64,000 bases of DNA from Mytilinidion resinicola (lineage: Eukaryota > Ascomycota > Dothideomycetes > Mytilinidiales > Mytilinidiaceae): NCBI RefSeq assembly GCF_010093595.1, contig NW_022985443.1, forward strand, positions 1,952,993 to 2,016,992, read 5' to 3'. Positions 21,733 through 33,171 of the stretch are shown here, in pieces. The translations under genes and the position numbers were made by a program. Below the pieces are notes generated by a model. The model was not told the origin of the DNA and made no database searches. It was given only the letters and a program-made list of their open reading frames with translations. The stretch's first letter is position 1. Every line of letters begins with the position of its first letter.

Positions 21733-22847
21733 ATGATATATCTGAACGTCCTTTCGATGCTTCTGGCAGCTTTGCCCTTTCTGGGTTCGCCATTCTCCTC
21801 TCTTTCTTCCACAAACCATCGTCTAATAGCAAGAAACTGTAGACACCACCTCGGCTTCCCCGATATCTCTTACTCTCGTAGCCCGCGACGTAAATGACTT
21901 CCGCTACGACTCTCTCAAAGACACCCAACAACTCTGGAACGACAACGACGTCGCCACCACGCTCTGGAACGAGAACATTCAAAGCACCTTGAAGATCTAC
22001 GCACCCGGCCGGAACAGCTACGCTTGCCACTACCTAGGCGATGGCTGCGGTATGTCATGCAATGAGGCAGATTGTCTCAGGGCTGGCGGAACTGCTTACT
22101 TCGTGCTGTGGGCCCTGCAGAATTATAGCAACTTCCTCGGACGCATCTCAGCAGCGGTTGCCAATGTTTATGGCGTCTTGACGTCGTACCTACCTGGCAT
22201 GCCGGCCGAATTCACGGGAGATGCTTCACCGCCGTCGAAAGACAACACGGCCGGCTTCTCGGGTATCATCCAAGGCCTCTTCATCGCAGCCTCCGTCACT
22301 TTTCCCGAAACCACCTTCACCGTTGCCGCCATCGGCCTTGAGAATGGTCTCCTATCTGTCCTCGTAACGACCCCAGAGGGAAAGTACGTCCCCTCCCCCC
22401 CCCCCCCCCTCTTTCCGTCCTCCGCTTCCACTCCTCACAGTCTCTGACATTCGGCACCATAGAGTCTACTCTGATTTTGCCCAAGCCTCCTCCGCCCTCG
22501 GCGACGCCATCATATCCATCCAAACTTCCATCTACACCATGGCCAACAACACCCTCATCGCGATCCCCTCCAACGACCCGGGCTACAAATACAGCGAAGA
22601 CCCCAAAATGCCCGTGCAATCCCCCATGAACGGTGAATTCGCCGCCGATGTCACGGACAACGTCAACCCCAACCCACCCGAGGTTATCGCGGCTCTCTCG
22701 TATGTCGCCATCAACTGGTTGTGGAACAATGACAAAATCTTCCTGGCCAAGACCAACGATACCGTCCACGGCGGCGGCCCGATCTGGACGGGTTACTCGT
22801 TCTGTGATGGGGATGGGAATGCGTACACGCTCCGAAACAAGCTGTAG
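21733..22847 (+). CDS. Secreted hypothetical protein, DUF7872-like (introns)
   Basis: The start MIYLNVLSMLLAALPFL is a good signal peptide. The mature part reads ARDVNDFRYDSLKDTQQLWN, TTLWNENIQSTLKIYAPG, CHYLGDGCGMSCNEADCL and GGTAYFVLWALQNYSNFL; the paired cysteines suggest an extracellular protein. A first intron, best fit 21783-21831 (G/GTTCGC...GCAAG), links the signal peptide to the frame of ARDVND but is the least certain join. A second at 22384-22462 (GTACGT...ATAG, 79 bp, with a 15-C run) gives EGK/VYSDFAQ in frame. The order of motifs recalls uncharacterised fungal secreted proteins (DUF7872); this is from memory and tentative. The stop after LRNKL may be premature (next entry). Confidence 0.6.
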
Positions 22848-22849
22848 AT

Positions 22850-23290
22850 GTGCCGGCCGCCTTCAATCTGGAGGAGAAGGCTCACTATCGAAGTATTGAG
22901 CAGCCGATGTCTGCCATACTTGACGGCGTCGATGAAGCCCGTAGCGGCACAGGAAGCCTCTGGCTCAGCGCGATCCAGCAGATCAACAAACTACGCATCG
23001 CATGCAACCTGGGGACGTCGATGTCGTCTTTACAATTACCAGAAGCAGAAACCTCATCGCACGCTGATCCCATTGTCTCTGAGATTTTGACTAACTGCTT
23101 AGTGACCGGAGACCTACCATGTGGACAATGCGGGCAGATTGTTGAACTATCTGGATCAAATGGCCATTTGGATGTACCCCAATATCGCTCGAAGGCCTAT
23201 TACTCTTCTTGGAAATGCGTCTTCTGCAATAATTGTGCCGAAGCTTTGCGATTCTGCGCTCCAGATCCTTGTGCACTTGGAGGCCGTTAA
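22850..23290 (+). pseudogene. Possible frameshifted C-terminus of the secreted protein
   Basis: Immediately after the stop of the previous gene, the next frame is open for 146 codons with protein-like content (DVPAAFNLEEKAHYRSIEQP, LWLSAIQQINKLRIACNLGT) and a cysteine-rich end (CGQCGQIVE, CVFCNNCAEALRFCAPDPCA). It has no ATG near its start. It reads as a natural continuation of the upstream protein after a small shift at about 22847. A second overlapping frame (23121-23348) also looks fairly protein-like, so the exact path is unclear. Confidence 0.35.
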
Positions 23291-24131
23291 CACAAAACAC
23301 CCCCGGTCAGATGTCTATTTCAAGCAAGGTTCGAGCCCTGGTTTCTGAAGTCGTCGCCGGCCTTCCCGAGAAGAAGGATGTTATTCCTCTAAAACTAAGA
23401 AACCGCTAATTTCGTCTATTCCTACTAACTTGGAATTGGCCTTCTTAGCGTTGTATTTTCGTTCTGGACTCCGAGTCTAGACATGGTGCAGCAAGCGCTT
23501 GAAATAGCCGGTGTCCGCTGCGTGAGGCATCAAGAGTACATCTATTAGAGCCTCAATGGAACCCATCTCTAGAGGACCAGGCTTTAGCGCGCGTCCATCG
23601 CATTGGACAAATTCGCCCTGTCACAACGTACCGTTACTACATGAAAGATTCTATGGAAGAGGTCAGTCACCTTTGTAAGATCAGGACAACTGTTTACTAA
23701 AGGCTGCTCAGCACATCATTGGTGTTCAGGGTAAAAAAAGGGAATGATCGAACTCCTTTTATCGAGAAATTATAAGTCTCTGCAGGTACGTTGGACCCTT
23801 CCGTCATACTATTCATGTAAATCGCCGACAAGACCTAGCAATTACGTTCGATGTTACATGAGGATTGAGTTGGCCACGTTCCGCCTCGGTATAACACCAC
23901 TTCCGTGGCCTATGAACTTTCGCCTCTTATGATTTCTTCCACTCGCGGCCTCTTTGACGCTTAACTAATCCATGTAAACCATTCACAGTCGCAAAGGCCG
24001 CAACCTCATATACACAGGATTCTAATCTTGAAATTATCAAATAGTATACAAAAGTGCATCAAGCATGACCTCCTCATTCCCTCACATCACATCCATCGCG
24101 CAAACATAGATCATTCCTTTTGTCTCACATC
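23291..24131. other. No supported gene
   Basis: About 840 bp of mixed composition, with short frames only. It includes the 3' flank of the laccase gene. Confidence 0.45.
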
Positions 24132-26321
24132 CTACAACCCCGAATCAATCTGACTCACCACATGGTCCCCCGTCCATGCACTCCAATCCCGACACGTCTG
24201 CGCAATCTTATACGGTATCTGCACCTCCTTCTCCAGCGTCGGCGCCTGCTCAAAGAAATTGATACTCATCCCCTCGCTGACATGCCATGCGACGTAGCAA
24301 TGGAATGGCCAAACACCGGGATTATTCAGGTCGATCTGGACAACGAGATACCCGTTCGGCTGGATCAGCTGCGTGTCCCGACGCTGTGGGTTCGCGGCAT
24401 TGACGACTGTCGTGCCGTCCCAGGACCCGACGCCTTCGGCCAGCACCTGCATGTTGTGGCCGTGGATGTGCATGGGGTGCGAGGCGGGGAACCCGACCGA
24501 GGTCATGATCAGCCGGACGGAGGAGTTGGTGCCGAGGTCGTAGAGGGCGCGTTCGACGGGCAGGGAGGCGGCGTTGCCGAGTTTGGCTTCGAGTCTGTGG
24601 GAGTATTAGCGATGATTTAGGAAAGGATGGGGGGTGAGAGAGAACGTACAATTCCGGATCGTTCCAGTCGGCACGGAAGGTGATATTGTTCATCCACCAT
24701 ACAAACTGCCCGGTACTGTTGTCGCCGCCGGTCATGAGGAACGAGAGAGTAGTTGAAGGCTCTTTGGCTGGCATGACGTAGGCTGGCACGGTAACGTCGA
24801 GCGGCTGGTTGTTGCAGTTAAGAGGAAAGAGATAGCGGGAAGGATTGATGCTGCTGGTTGTGTTCGGAGCCACGTCGGTGTTGGCGTCCTCGTAGTAGAT
24901 TGCTGCTGTTGTGGTGAAGGAGAGGCCGTCGTTGAGACTGCAACCGGTCTTGCCTGTAGGTCCTAATCCGGCTTCTGGGTGGTTAGTGTTTGGAGCCTCT
25001 ATGGAGAAAGAAAAGAGTGATTCTTACAAGGTCCCTCGGTGATGCGCATCCATACTGAATCGGTGGGTTTCCCAGTGGCTTCGACGACGATATCCGTACG
25101 TTGACCGACAGCAATGGTCACGAGATCGGTTGAATACGATTCGACGGGTACGAAATCATTCGCGATCACGGTCACGTTGTAGCCATCGATGCTGAAAAAA
25201 ATCAGGGCTTCGGCGCTGTGATTGATGAGTCGAATGAGGTGCTTCTTCCCCGACGTGAACTTGAACTGTGCCGAGCCGGCATTAGGTGTACAGGGCAGCT
25301 TGGTGTTGCTGCAGTTATAGCTTGCTTTCCCTTGGATTAGCTGGTCAAGTTAGCGGTGGAAAATAAGCGATTCGTGATGTGCATACCATATTTTCAGCCA
25401 TGGGTGGGAAAATAGGGCCGACAGGCGAGGCATAATAAACTTGTTCGAGTAAGTTTTTGTAATAAGTGTGGAACCTACGCAGCATTAGGACCCGGAAGCA
25501 AGGTCGACCAAGCATATGGCAAATTGAACCCAGAAGAATATGACATACCAATCGCTCAGCATGACTGGACCAAGGTCGATATCATACGCATGTGACTTCG
25601 GACCGTGGATGACAATAGGCCCCGCGAGCCCGTTGATGTACTGAGCGGATAAATGCCCATGCCACCAACTCGTGCCGTACAACTCCGCTCGGAACCGATA
25701 TGTGAAGCTCTTCCCTGGCGCAATAGGGCACTGGCTAATACCAGGGACACCATCCTCGTATGGTGTTCCAGTTTGGAGGAATCCGTGCCAGTGAATGCTG
25801 GTGCCTTCGGTCTCCAGCCCATTGGTTACAGTGACTTCAATCCAGTCACCCCAATTGGCCTCAATGAGGGGGCCGGGAAACTGGCCGTTTGCGACGAGCA
25901 TTGGGATTTCAACTCCATCGGGTGCGAGAGTGGTGTTTGTGACGGTCCAAGAGTAGGAACGCGTCATTCCTAGTTACTTCAGCAACAGAATTGGACGACA
26001 GAGGCTTTTACAGCTTACCGGTCACGGGAGTAGCCGCAGTGTCATACGGGTTCGTGTTGTTGACAGTTCGGTCTGCCCATGGTTTCCCCAGGGGCAGCGG
26101 CCCAACAACCCAGTGGCCGAGGGATAGATGCTCCAAAGTGCCAAATGTGCTGGCACCTATATTTCCTTGTCAGTATCTCTAAAGGTTTAGTCGTGGGACG
26201 AGAACGCACCATTCGTTCTGGATTGAAACATCTTTCCTTTGCCGGAACCTTCGAAGAGCGATGAAGAAAACACTGACGTAACGAGTGACACCGCAATGGC
26301 GGCCTTGGCGAAGAATCCCAT
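24132..26321 (-). CDS. Laccase / multicopper oxidase, asco-laccase type (six introns)
   Basis: Seven exons: 26210-26321, 26019-26156, 25549-25969, 25387-25474, 25028-25340, 24650-24971 and 24132-24594. They sum to 1857 nt, or 618 aa, with every phase agreeing. The start [20 protein letters not shown] is a signal peptide, so the enzyme is secreted. Copper motifs: [17 protein letters not shown] and [12 protein letters not shown]. The protein ends DSGL, the conserved C-terminal plug of asco-laccases. Laccases oxidise phenols and pass electrons to O2. One oddity: the last motif is normally H-C-H, and here the second His, a type-3 copper ligand, is Tyr (codon TAC). The axial position ten after the Cys is Met. 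The fifth intron's acceptor must be CAGAAG/CC, since the earlier AG would create a stop. Confidence 0.9.
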
Positions 26322-26489
26322 CGTGCGGTTGGTGGATATCCAAAGATTGAGTTCGTCGAAAATCGCGCGATTGGTAGTTTGAACGAGGGGTGGTAGTACA
26401 CAAACAAACAAACGAACCTAACTGCAGAGCGAAAGAAAGGTACTAGGCAACGAATAGTACCTTGGAAATGCGGGACACCAGGATGGAAC

Positions 26490-26497
26490 TTTATAAA
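26490..26497 (-). promoter_or_regulatory. Candidate TATA box of the laccase gene
   Basis: A near-palindromic TTTATAAA lies about 170 bp upstream of the laccase start codon, the only such site in the proximal promoter. Distance to the start allows a 5' leader of about 130 nt. Confidence 0.35.
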
Positions 26498-27740
26498 ACA
26501 TGCTTATCGGCCAGACAGAGCTCTCAATGCCCTGGCCTAAGATCTATCAGCCCAATCTGGACGCATCGGAAACCCATTCAATCTGTCATGATTTAGCACT
26601 TCCCGGCAAGATGCCAGGCACCAGCGCTGCGTATATGGAAGGGCGAATTGCAGGAATGCCTAAGAATAAAGCTCTTTGGACCGCGGAATAGTTGCCGTCG
26701 ATTTTTCTTGGTGCATTTCACTGGCCGGCGCGTCGTGGCGTAAGCTTGGGCCTGATACGTACGTCACGGGCATGGGACGCCTCAAAGCCGAAATATAAAT
26801 TCGAATGAAGCTGTAGACATGGAAAGTTCGCTCAGACATCGCTCTTCATGATAAATATAGATTTTCGAGGCACTATTTTTCTTTCTTCGTCTCACTTCAA
26901 TAAGACAGGAATACGGAAAACAGCTTGGAAGGACGCAGCGTCTGATACATTGCAAGTAAATGAGAATGCTCCCAATGCGGGCATGGTCAAGAAGATGATG
27001 AATCATGATGCGGACCTACTGTGGCGCTAAGCATTAGCTAGCAGGCTACGCGCATAACGAGTGCGGAGTATTCTCCTGGGAAGAGACGGAGGCCTCCCCG
27101 ACGACTCTTTACCCGTGCTCTAACCCGATCACATACGCGGAACAACGTTGAGAAACGGCTCCCCACCCCATGGGGTCGGGAATGCTGTTGAAGTGGTGCA
27201 GACGGGGGGGCGATAGAGCGTCGCACTCGTCTCTCGTGGACACCTTTGCTTGAAGTAGATTAATGCATTAGGACGCATCTGGATTGCTCCTTAGTATATT
27301 CGACTAGTGAAAAATAGCGTTGAAGAATTGAGATATGGAAACGTCCCATTGGAGTAAGCTTTCGAAGCAGCGGGAAAGCGTGGAAGATGACTCTTTTTGG
27401 GCGAGGGGCATCGAGGTATTATATTTCCTTGCTCGGAAGAGCTGCAATGAGACCAATTGAGAAATATTGAGGGTAATGGAGGCATTAGTGTGGTATTGGT
27501 GTCACCGTGTTGATAGGGCGGATGAAAGCTGAAGTGTTGACGTAAGATGAGATCCCAGTGGGAAGAAGCCGACTTGGTAGGACGGGTCGGCCTGCGAATC
27601 TCAACAACACCAAACTCCACATCTCCTCCGCCTTGATTCTCCGTGCAAGGCAAATAATGTTGCTCTCCCCTTTACTTTCTTTATCTTTGAGATAAGAATT
27701 GTAATCTTCATTGCCAGAGATAGTGTCTGTCAAGGGGTTA
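26498..27740. other. Spacer between laccase and Zn2Cys6 factor
   Basis: About 1.2 kb without a supported gene. It contains at 27562-27577 one copy (inverted) of the 16-bp phrase CCAAGTCGGCTTCTTC, which recurs at 57611 and 61511. Confidence 0.45.
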
Positions 27741-29485
27741 TTAGACAAGTAAAACATCTACGCCCACCCTCTCCATAGCCTCTCTCCACTCAATCGTCCT
27801 CGTCCCGTTCTCTTCCCTGCGCACCTTCCAGCACTCTTCCAGTACAGCGGAGACCTTTGAAGAGTTTCCAAATCTAGGGCCACAAACCGGCCCTTGCGTG
27901 ACCTGATTCCTGAAAAAGTCCTCGTCTTCATCTAGTGCCATGGCCCCAGCAATGCACAGCGGCCAGAACAGGGCAGCAACCACATGCTGGTCTGGGAATG
28001 CTTGTAATGCAGCAAGCGTCCTCGTCACTGCCTTTCGAATCTCTGGCAGCTTGGGATATGGTCCTGAAGCAACGACGTGGATGTAGACAAGTGCGGCACT
28101 TGCGAAGGCCCGAGTGATCAGGTAAACAGGATCCTGCGAGTTCGGTGTTGAGAAGTCAGATGATTCCGACGATGCCCTGACCATACCATCCAAGCCACCT
28201 TCCAACTCTCGTTCAATGTCAGCCGCTCTGCTCACAAGCTCCCTTACACTCAACCTCCCACGTTCCTGCTCTTCCCTCCTCCATTCATCCAAGGTCGCAA
28301 TCTCCATGATGCAAAGCATGGCCCAATTTTGACAGCCCATCACCTTATCAAGCTGGATGAAACCATCACCCATAGCAAGACACCCTAGGGCACAGTGGCA
28401 GAACGACTTTACGCCTGTCGTAACGCAGCTAAGGATGTCATACCAGGCCATGACTCCGGCGAAGAAATGCAAAGCCGAGCTGTAGGAGGGTGAAAGCGTC
28501 CTCCGACTTTGTTGCATCGCATCGGTGCGCAGATCGTCGACGAGAATTGCGGCGGCGCGGAGGTGAACGCGCCAGCTGTCTGTGCGGTGGATGAATACCT
28601 TCGAGATAATCAGCAATGGTCACATGGCTGGTGAGAATGCCTGGATCGGCTTGCCTCTAAGGAGATCAATAGAACCATGCAACACAGCATCTCGATGTTA
28701 TCGACTAAGCTTCGGTTTCTCGCGCTTCCACCGATGGCCTCCAAATGCTTCCGCAAGCCTCTAATCGCAAGGACGTGCTGCTCCTGAACCTTTGCGGCAC
28801 CCCGACAGTTGCTTTCGGCATAGTACACACTCGGGCAACGTATGGATTGCAGGTGGTACGCGGCTAGGCTGAGGGCGGCGTAGTAGAGCGGCTTCGTCTG
28901 CATCAGAATGGACAGGAGCCAGCCCCGGCCCCCTTCCTGGATGGAAGGCTTGTAGAAGGGAAACTGAAGTAGGAAGACGTGGTCGAGGTAGTGCATTAGC
29001 AGGCTCGCTTCGTCGTCGTCTGAGTAGGCGAGGGAGCTGGATTGGGAGCTGGATTGAGAGGGGGATAAATTGAGGGATGAGTCGTTAGCGGTGTAGGTGC
29101 TCGGTCTTGCGGAACTGTCAGTGTACGTTAAATGCACACTCAATTCGACAGAATCTTCGGACTTTGGAGATGGCGATCGCTGATGCACTATACCACTGCC
29201 GTTCTCTGCCATTGACATCGAGGTGGATGGCGCCGAGTCCTGGTTTCTCCGCAGCATGGCCGCCCGCCGCTTCTGACTAGCCGTCTCCTTCACAACGCGA
29301 CGGATGTTTTCAGCCATCCAACTCTCTCTGGCTTGCCCGTCCATCCATTGTGGGCGAGGGCCGTACCCGTGACACGTAAGGGCAAGGGAGGTGCATACGG
29401 AACACGCAGGGCTTTGCTCATCGCATTTCTTTCTTCGGAGCCGACAAGTCCAGCAGCCTGTCGTACTTCGGGACCTAGAGGACAT
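27741..29485 (-). CDS. Zn2Cys6 transcription factor (one GC-AG intron)
   Basis: Exon 1 28655-29485 and exon 2 27741-28598 give 562 aa. The binuclear zinc cluster uses Cys11, 14, 21, 28, 31 and 38 (GCWTCRLRRKKCDEQSPACS and on to LTC). A basic stretch (ASQKRRAAMLRR) and a serine-rich linker follow, then the helical fungal regulatory domain (LLMHYLDHVFLLQFPFY, AALSLAAYHLQ, HVLAIRGLRKHLEAIGG). The 56-bp intron at 28599-28654 starts GCAAGC rather than GT and ends GAAG; removing it gives LISLE/VFIHRTDSWRVHLR in frame. It should bind CGG triplets in DNA. It lies 708 bp from a divergent SDR gene and beside the laccase, so it may control one or both, which is inference. Confidence 0.87.
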
Positions 29486-30193
29486 TGAGATGCAGGCTCA
29501 AAGAAGTGAGCGGCCGCTAGGAGTAAAGAAGCGATTTCGCCGGGGGTGCTGGAAAGATGGGTAGGAGGAAACGCGAGACGACTACGGACGACTACCAGTC
29601 ATGGTCTTCCGCGGTAGAGTAAATTGACTGAAAGAGAATAGTCGAAGAGAGACGAAGCAATTGGCTAGTGAGCCTACTGTAATGGTTTGTCAGCGAAAGA
29701 ATGGGCAAACAGTTATCCATCCGCTCTTAGGAGAGCCTGGGATAAGCGCGGAAGTATCTGTAGCCGAGCCTCGTCTCGACTTTCCACCCGCGGAAGCCCC
29801 CTGGCCCTCGCTAATCTCTGTCCGAATGCGACCATAAACAACCCACATCTGCCAGAAACACTCCATCACACTTAGCTTTTATGAGCTTATTATCAGCGGG
29901 TGAGCCGTGACCGCTCGGTAAGCCTAGAATAAACCTGTAGACCGCTGAGCCATTGCCGCCGTATCACCTTAGCTTAGTCGATGCTACACGGGGACCCGGA
30001 CTTAGAGGCCACTTCAGTTAGGAGAATGAACGTATTACCAATATCCAGAGGTAAAGAGCATTGCCAATATCTAGGAAAAGGGTTTTGCTTAGGCCGATAT
30101 TCTATAAAGGTGCCAAATTCCTCCACGTCTCAAACTCAACAACCAAACCATATCGCAACCACCAAAAGCTTCATCTTGATCTCCCTCTTCATA
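29486..30193. promoter_or_regulatory. Divergent promoter between Zn2Cys6 factor and SDR
   Basis: 708 bp shared by the two start sites. TATAAA at 30103-30108 lies about 90 bp before the SDR start. CGG/CCG triplets, the usual half-sites of Zn2Cys6 factors, cluster at 29905-29922 (gccgtgaccgctcgg). No tested site is implied. Confidence 0.45.
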
Positions 30194-31045
30194 ATGCCAT
30201 CTTACATCGTCGTTGGCGCCTCCCGTGGCCTAGGCTACGCCTGGCTCCAAAACCTCAGTGCCTCCCCGTCCAACACCGTCGTCGGCCTCGTTCGCACTCC
30301 CACCCCCGTTATCGATCAGCTTGCCTCCGACAAGATCTCCAACGTCCGGGTGCTTCCAGCCGACATGACGGACCCCGTGTCTCTAAGTGCAGCGGCGGCA
30401 GAAGTCTCTAAGCTTACAAACGGCTCTGTCGACTACCTCATCGTCAACGGCGCCTACCAGAACCACCCGGTCGCATCGCTGACGCCCACGGCATTCATAG
30501 GGAAGGAAGAACTGTTGCGAGAAGAAATGAGGACACATGTTGACGTTAACCTGACTGGCGTCATGTTTGCGATCAATGCGTTCCTGCCGCTCGTACGGCA
30601 GAGTAGCATCAAGAAAATCATTGTGCTTACGAGTGGATTGGCTGATCTCGAGGGTACGAAGTCGGGCGGGCTTGCCTCGGCGGTGGTGTACAGCGCCCTC
30701 AAGGCGGCGTTGAACATGGTTGTGCTCAAGTATAGTATTGAGTTGAAGGAGGAGGGTGTCGTGTTCCTGGCTTTAAGTCCTGGGGTCATCAATACGAGGC
30801 TGGATACGCGTAAGTGCGCTGCATTATCCTTACCGAGCAACTGAATTGATGTGTGTGTAGCTTCTGAGGAGGATCTAGCTAGCATGATGGCTATGATGCA
30901 GAAGTTTCAGGCTCACTACCCCCATTGGACTGGACCGATGAAGGCGGAGGAGAGCGTGGCTATGATGAAGGATGTCATTGAGAAGGTGACTATCGAGGAG
31001 AGCGGCGAATTCTTGTCGCACAAAGGAAATAAAGAGTGGCTTTAG
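30194..31045 (+). CDS. Short-chain dehydrogenase/reductase (one intron)
   Basis: Exons 30194-30809 and 30861-31045 give 266 aa. The intron of 51 bp starts GTAAGT and ends GTAG; the join gives RLDT/PSEEDLASM in frame. MPSYIVVGASRGLGYAW is the NAD(P)-binding TGxxxGLG-type loop, LPADMTD binds the adenine side, YLIVNGAY replaces the usual NNAG, and VVYSALKAALN holds the Tyr-x-x-x-Lys catalytic pair. The group resembles the C-factor / sniffer / ketoreductase-like classical SDRs. The start was chosen at MPSY; an in-frame extension upstream runs into the leader and the TATA box. It is divergent from the Zn2Cys6 gene. Confidence 0.88.
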
Positions 31046-31995
31046 AGAACGATACTGAGAGACGTCTAGCCTGTTGGGCATCGATGCGTCCCGAAAGCTT
31101 GCACGTATGATTGGAATAGTATAGACAGCCTGCGCGAAGGTTCAAATAAGACAGTTCTATTACTCACCTGTCTAAAAAGAGTGAAACTCGGTCTTTCATC
31201 AGCCATTCTGAAGACAAAACTTATGCTCACATTGGACAGAAAGATTGCAACGATGTCCTTGTAGTATCCTCACTGGTAGAATACTACTCAGCAACATTAA
31301 AATCGCCAAAGCACTTCTGCTTCTACGATCATGTGGCAAATACGGAACTCGAAGTCTGCGAGTTTGCATGTGCTTGAGCTAACCAGCATCTTGATGAAGC
31401 ATCCGCGTTAAATTCCACGGTGTAGATCCCTGGATTCATTTCAAGTCGTCTATGTTCAACGTCTCATTCATTGATCTTACCGCATGTTCGAGGATTTGGT
31501 TGCCAGGTACAGGTCCCACGCATGTGTCTGGGGTTAACTGAATACGATTTGCACACTGCACACCTCCTGCCTGCTTCGAAGGCAATTTAGCGAAGGGGGT
31601 TATGTCAATTTCAAGAAATCTACTTCACTATGACTTGCAGCTGCAAGTAGAGAAATGAGCTGATCTTCTCAGCGTGGGTGCATTGCATATCACGTGTAAG
31701 ACATTACGTGGAGTGACTTGTCTCCTTCATTTTTTCGCTGAACAAATAGGGATCACCCCCACGCAAGGTCCCTAGCTAATCTTCAAGATATTTCCACCCG
31801 AACCCGCGGCCGCGGTGTCTTTGTCTGAGATCACTCATGCTTCATAATTCACGTGATGAACGGAGCAAACGGCCCGACCCGCCACGTTGATAAGGTCGCT
31901 TCTGCTGCCCTCATCGTCCTCATGCCATCAACCATCATCTTCGCATCGTCTAGATCTCCTTATCTCGTTATTTGTATTTGAGTTTCAGCGTGCGC
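31046..31995. other. Intergenic, promoter of the transporter
   Basis: 950 bp with no gene-like frame. A CACGTG E-box-type palindrome is absent, but 'atcacgtgtaag' (31689) and 'ttcacgtgat' (31849) contain ACGTG cores. Confidence 0.4.
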
Positions 31996-33171
31996 ATGTC
32001 TTTAACTACTGTCATTACCAACAATACCGCGACGCTTCGCGATATCGAGCGTCGGCCCTCATGGCAAGGCCACTTGGGACTTCGAGATCGACTGCAACAC
32101 TTCACATGGGCATGGTTCACCCTTACCATGTCCACAGGTGGCCTAGCAACGCTCCTGCACAGCCAACCTCACAAGTTCCCAGGTCTAAACACCATCGGCA
32201 CCGTTGTCTTCATCTTTGACCTTCTACTCTTCACCTGCCTCACCTCTGCGATAACAACCCGCTTTATACTCTTTCCCCGAGCCTTTCGCAAATCCCTTCG
32301 CAATCCCGCCGAAAGCCTCTTCTATCCATGTTTTTGGCTTTCCATATCTACAATAATTCTTGGCATCCAAGCCTACGGCGTGCCCGCCTGCGGCCCCTGG
32401 CTCCCCGTTGTCCTCCGCATAATTTACTGGATCTACGTTGCGTGCACCTTCTCCGTCGCTGTAATCCAGTATTACTTCCTCTTCACCGCGGCCAACTTGA
32501 CATTTCACTCCATGACCCCGGCCTGGATTCTACCGGTATTCCCAGTTATGCTCTCCGGGACAATCGCAAGCCTCATCGCCCCCGACCAGCCACCAGAACA
32601 ACGCCTACCCATCATCGTAGCAGGCGTGACGTTCCAGGGCCTCGGAATTCTTGTCAGCATGATAATGTACCCGATCTACCTAGGTCACCTCATGACGGAC
32701 GGACTACCAGCTATCGACCTCAGACCCGGCATGTTCATCTCGGTCGGGCCACCCTCTTTCACCACCCTCGCGCTGATTGGGATGTCGAATGCGCTGCCGC
32801 CGAATTACGGTTTCTTCGCGAGACACCCCATCGCGATCGAAGTGCTTCAGACCCTCGCACTCTTCACCGGCTGCTTCCTGTGGGCGCTCGGCTTTTGGTT
32901 CTTCTGCATCTCAGTGATCAGCGCATTGGGCGGGCTGCCCAAGATGGCGTTCCATCTCACGTGGTGGGCCTTTGTGTTTCCGAATGTTGGATTTACGATT
33001 GCGACAATTGAAATCGGGCGCGGGTTCGAAAGCGAGGGGGTTCTGTGGCTGGGGAGTGGGATGACCATACTCATAGTGATGACATGGTGTTTCGTGTTCT
33101 TTAGCCACGTGAGGGCAGTATTGAGGCATAAGATTCTGTGGCCGGGGAGGGATGAGGATAAGGACGCATAA
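31996..33171 (+). CDS. TehA/SLAC1-family transporter (sulfite- or malate-type permease)
   Basis: A single-exon 391-aa protein with about ten hydrophobic helices. The opening RDRLQHFTWAWFTLTMSTGG, with its phenylalanine/tryptophan-rich first helix and glycines, is typical of fungal voltage-dependent anion channel family members (sulfite exporter Ssu1, malate permease Mae1). Other matching segments are YPCFWLSISTIILG, GLGILVSMIMYPIYLGHLM, GPPSFTTLALIGMSNALP and WWAFVFPNVGFTIAT. It should sit in the plasma membrane and move small anions; which one is not decidable here. The start was set at the ATG of MSLTTVITNN; the frame is open upstream without an ATG. Confidence 0.83.
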   Translation: MSLTTVITNNTATLRDIERRPSWQGHLGLRDRLQHFTWAWFTLTMSTGGLATLLHSQPHKFPGLNTIGTVVFIFDLLLFTCLTSAITTRFILFPRAFRKSLRNPAESLFYPCFWLSISTIILGIQAYGVPACGPWLPVVLRIIYWIYVACTFSVAVIQYYFLFTAANLTFHSMTPAWILPVFPVMLSGTIASLIAPDQPPEQRLPIIVAGVTFQGLGILVSMIMYPIYLGHLMTDGLPAIDLRPGMFISVGPPSFTTLALIGMSNALPPNYGFFARHPIAIEVLQTLALFTGCFLWALGFWFFCISVISALGGLPKMAFHLTWWAFVFPNVGFTIATIEIGRGFESEGVLWLGSGMTILIVMTWCFVFFSHVRAVLRHKILWPGRDEDKDA

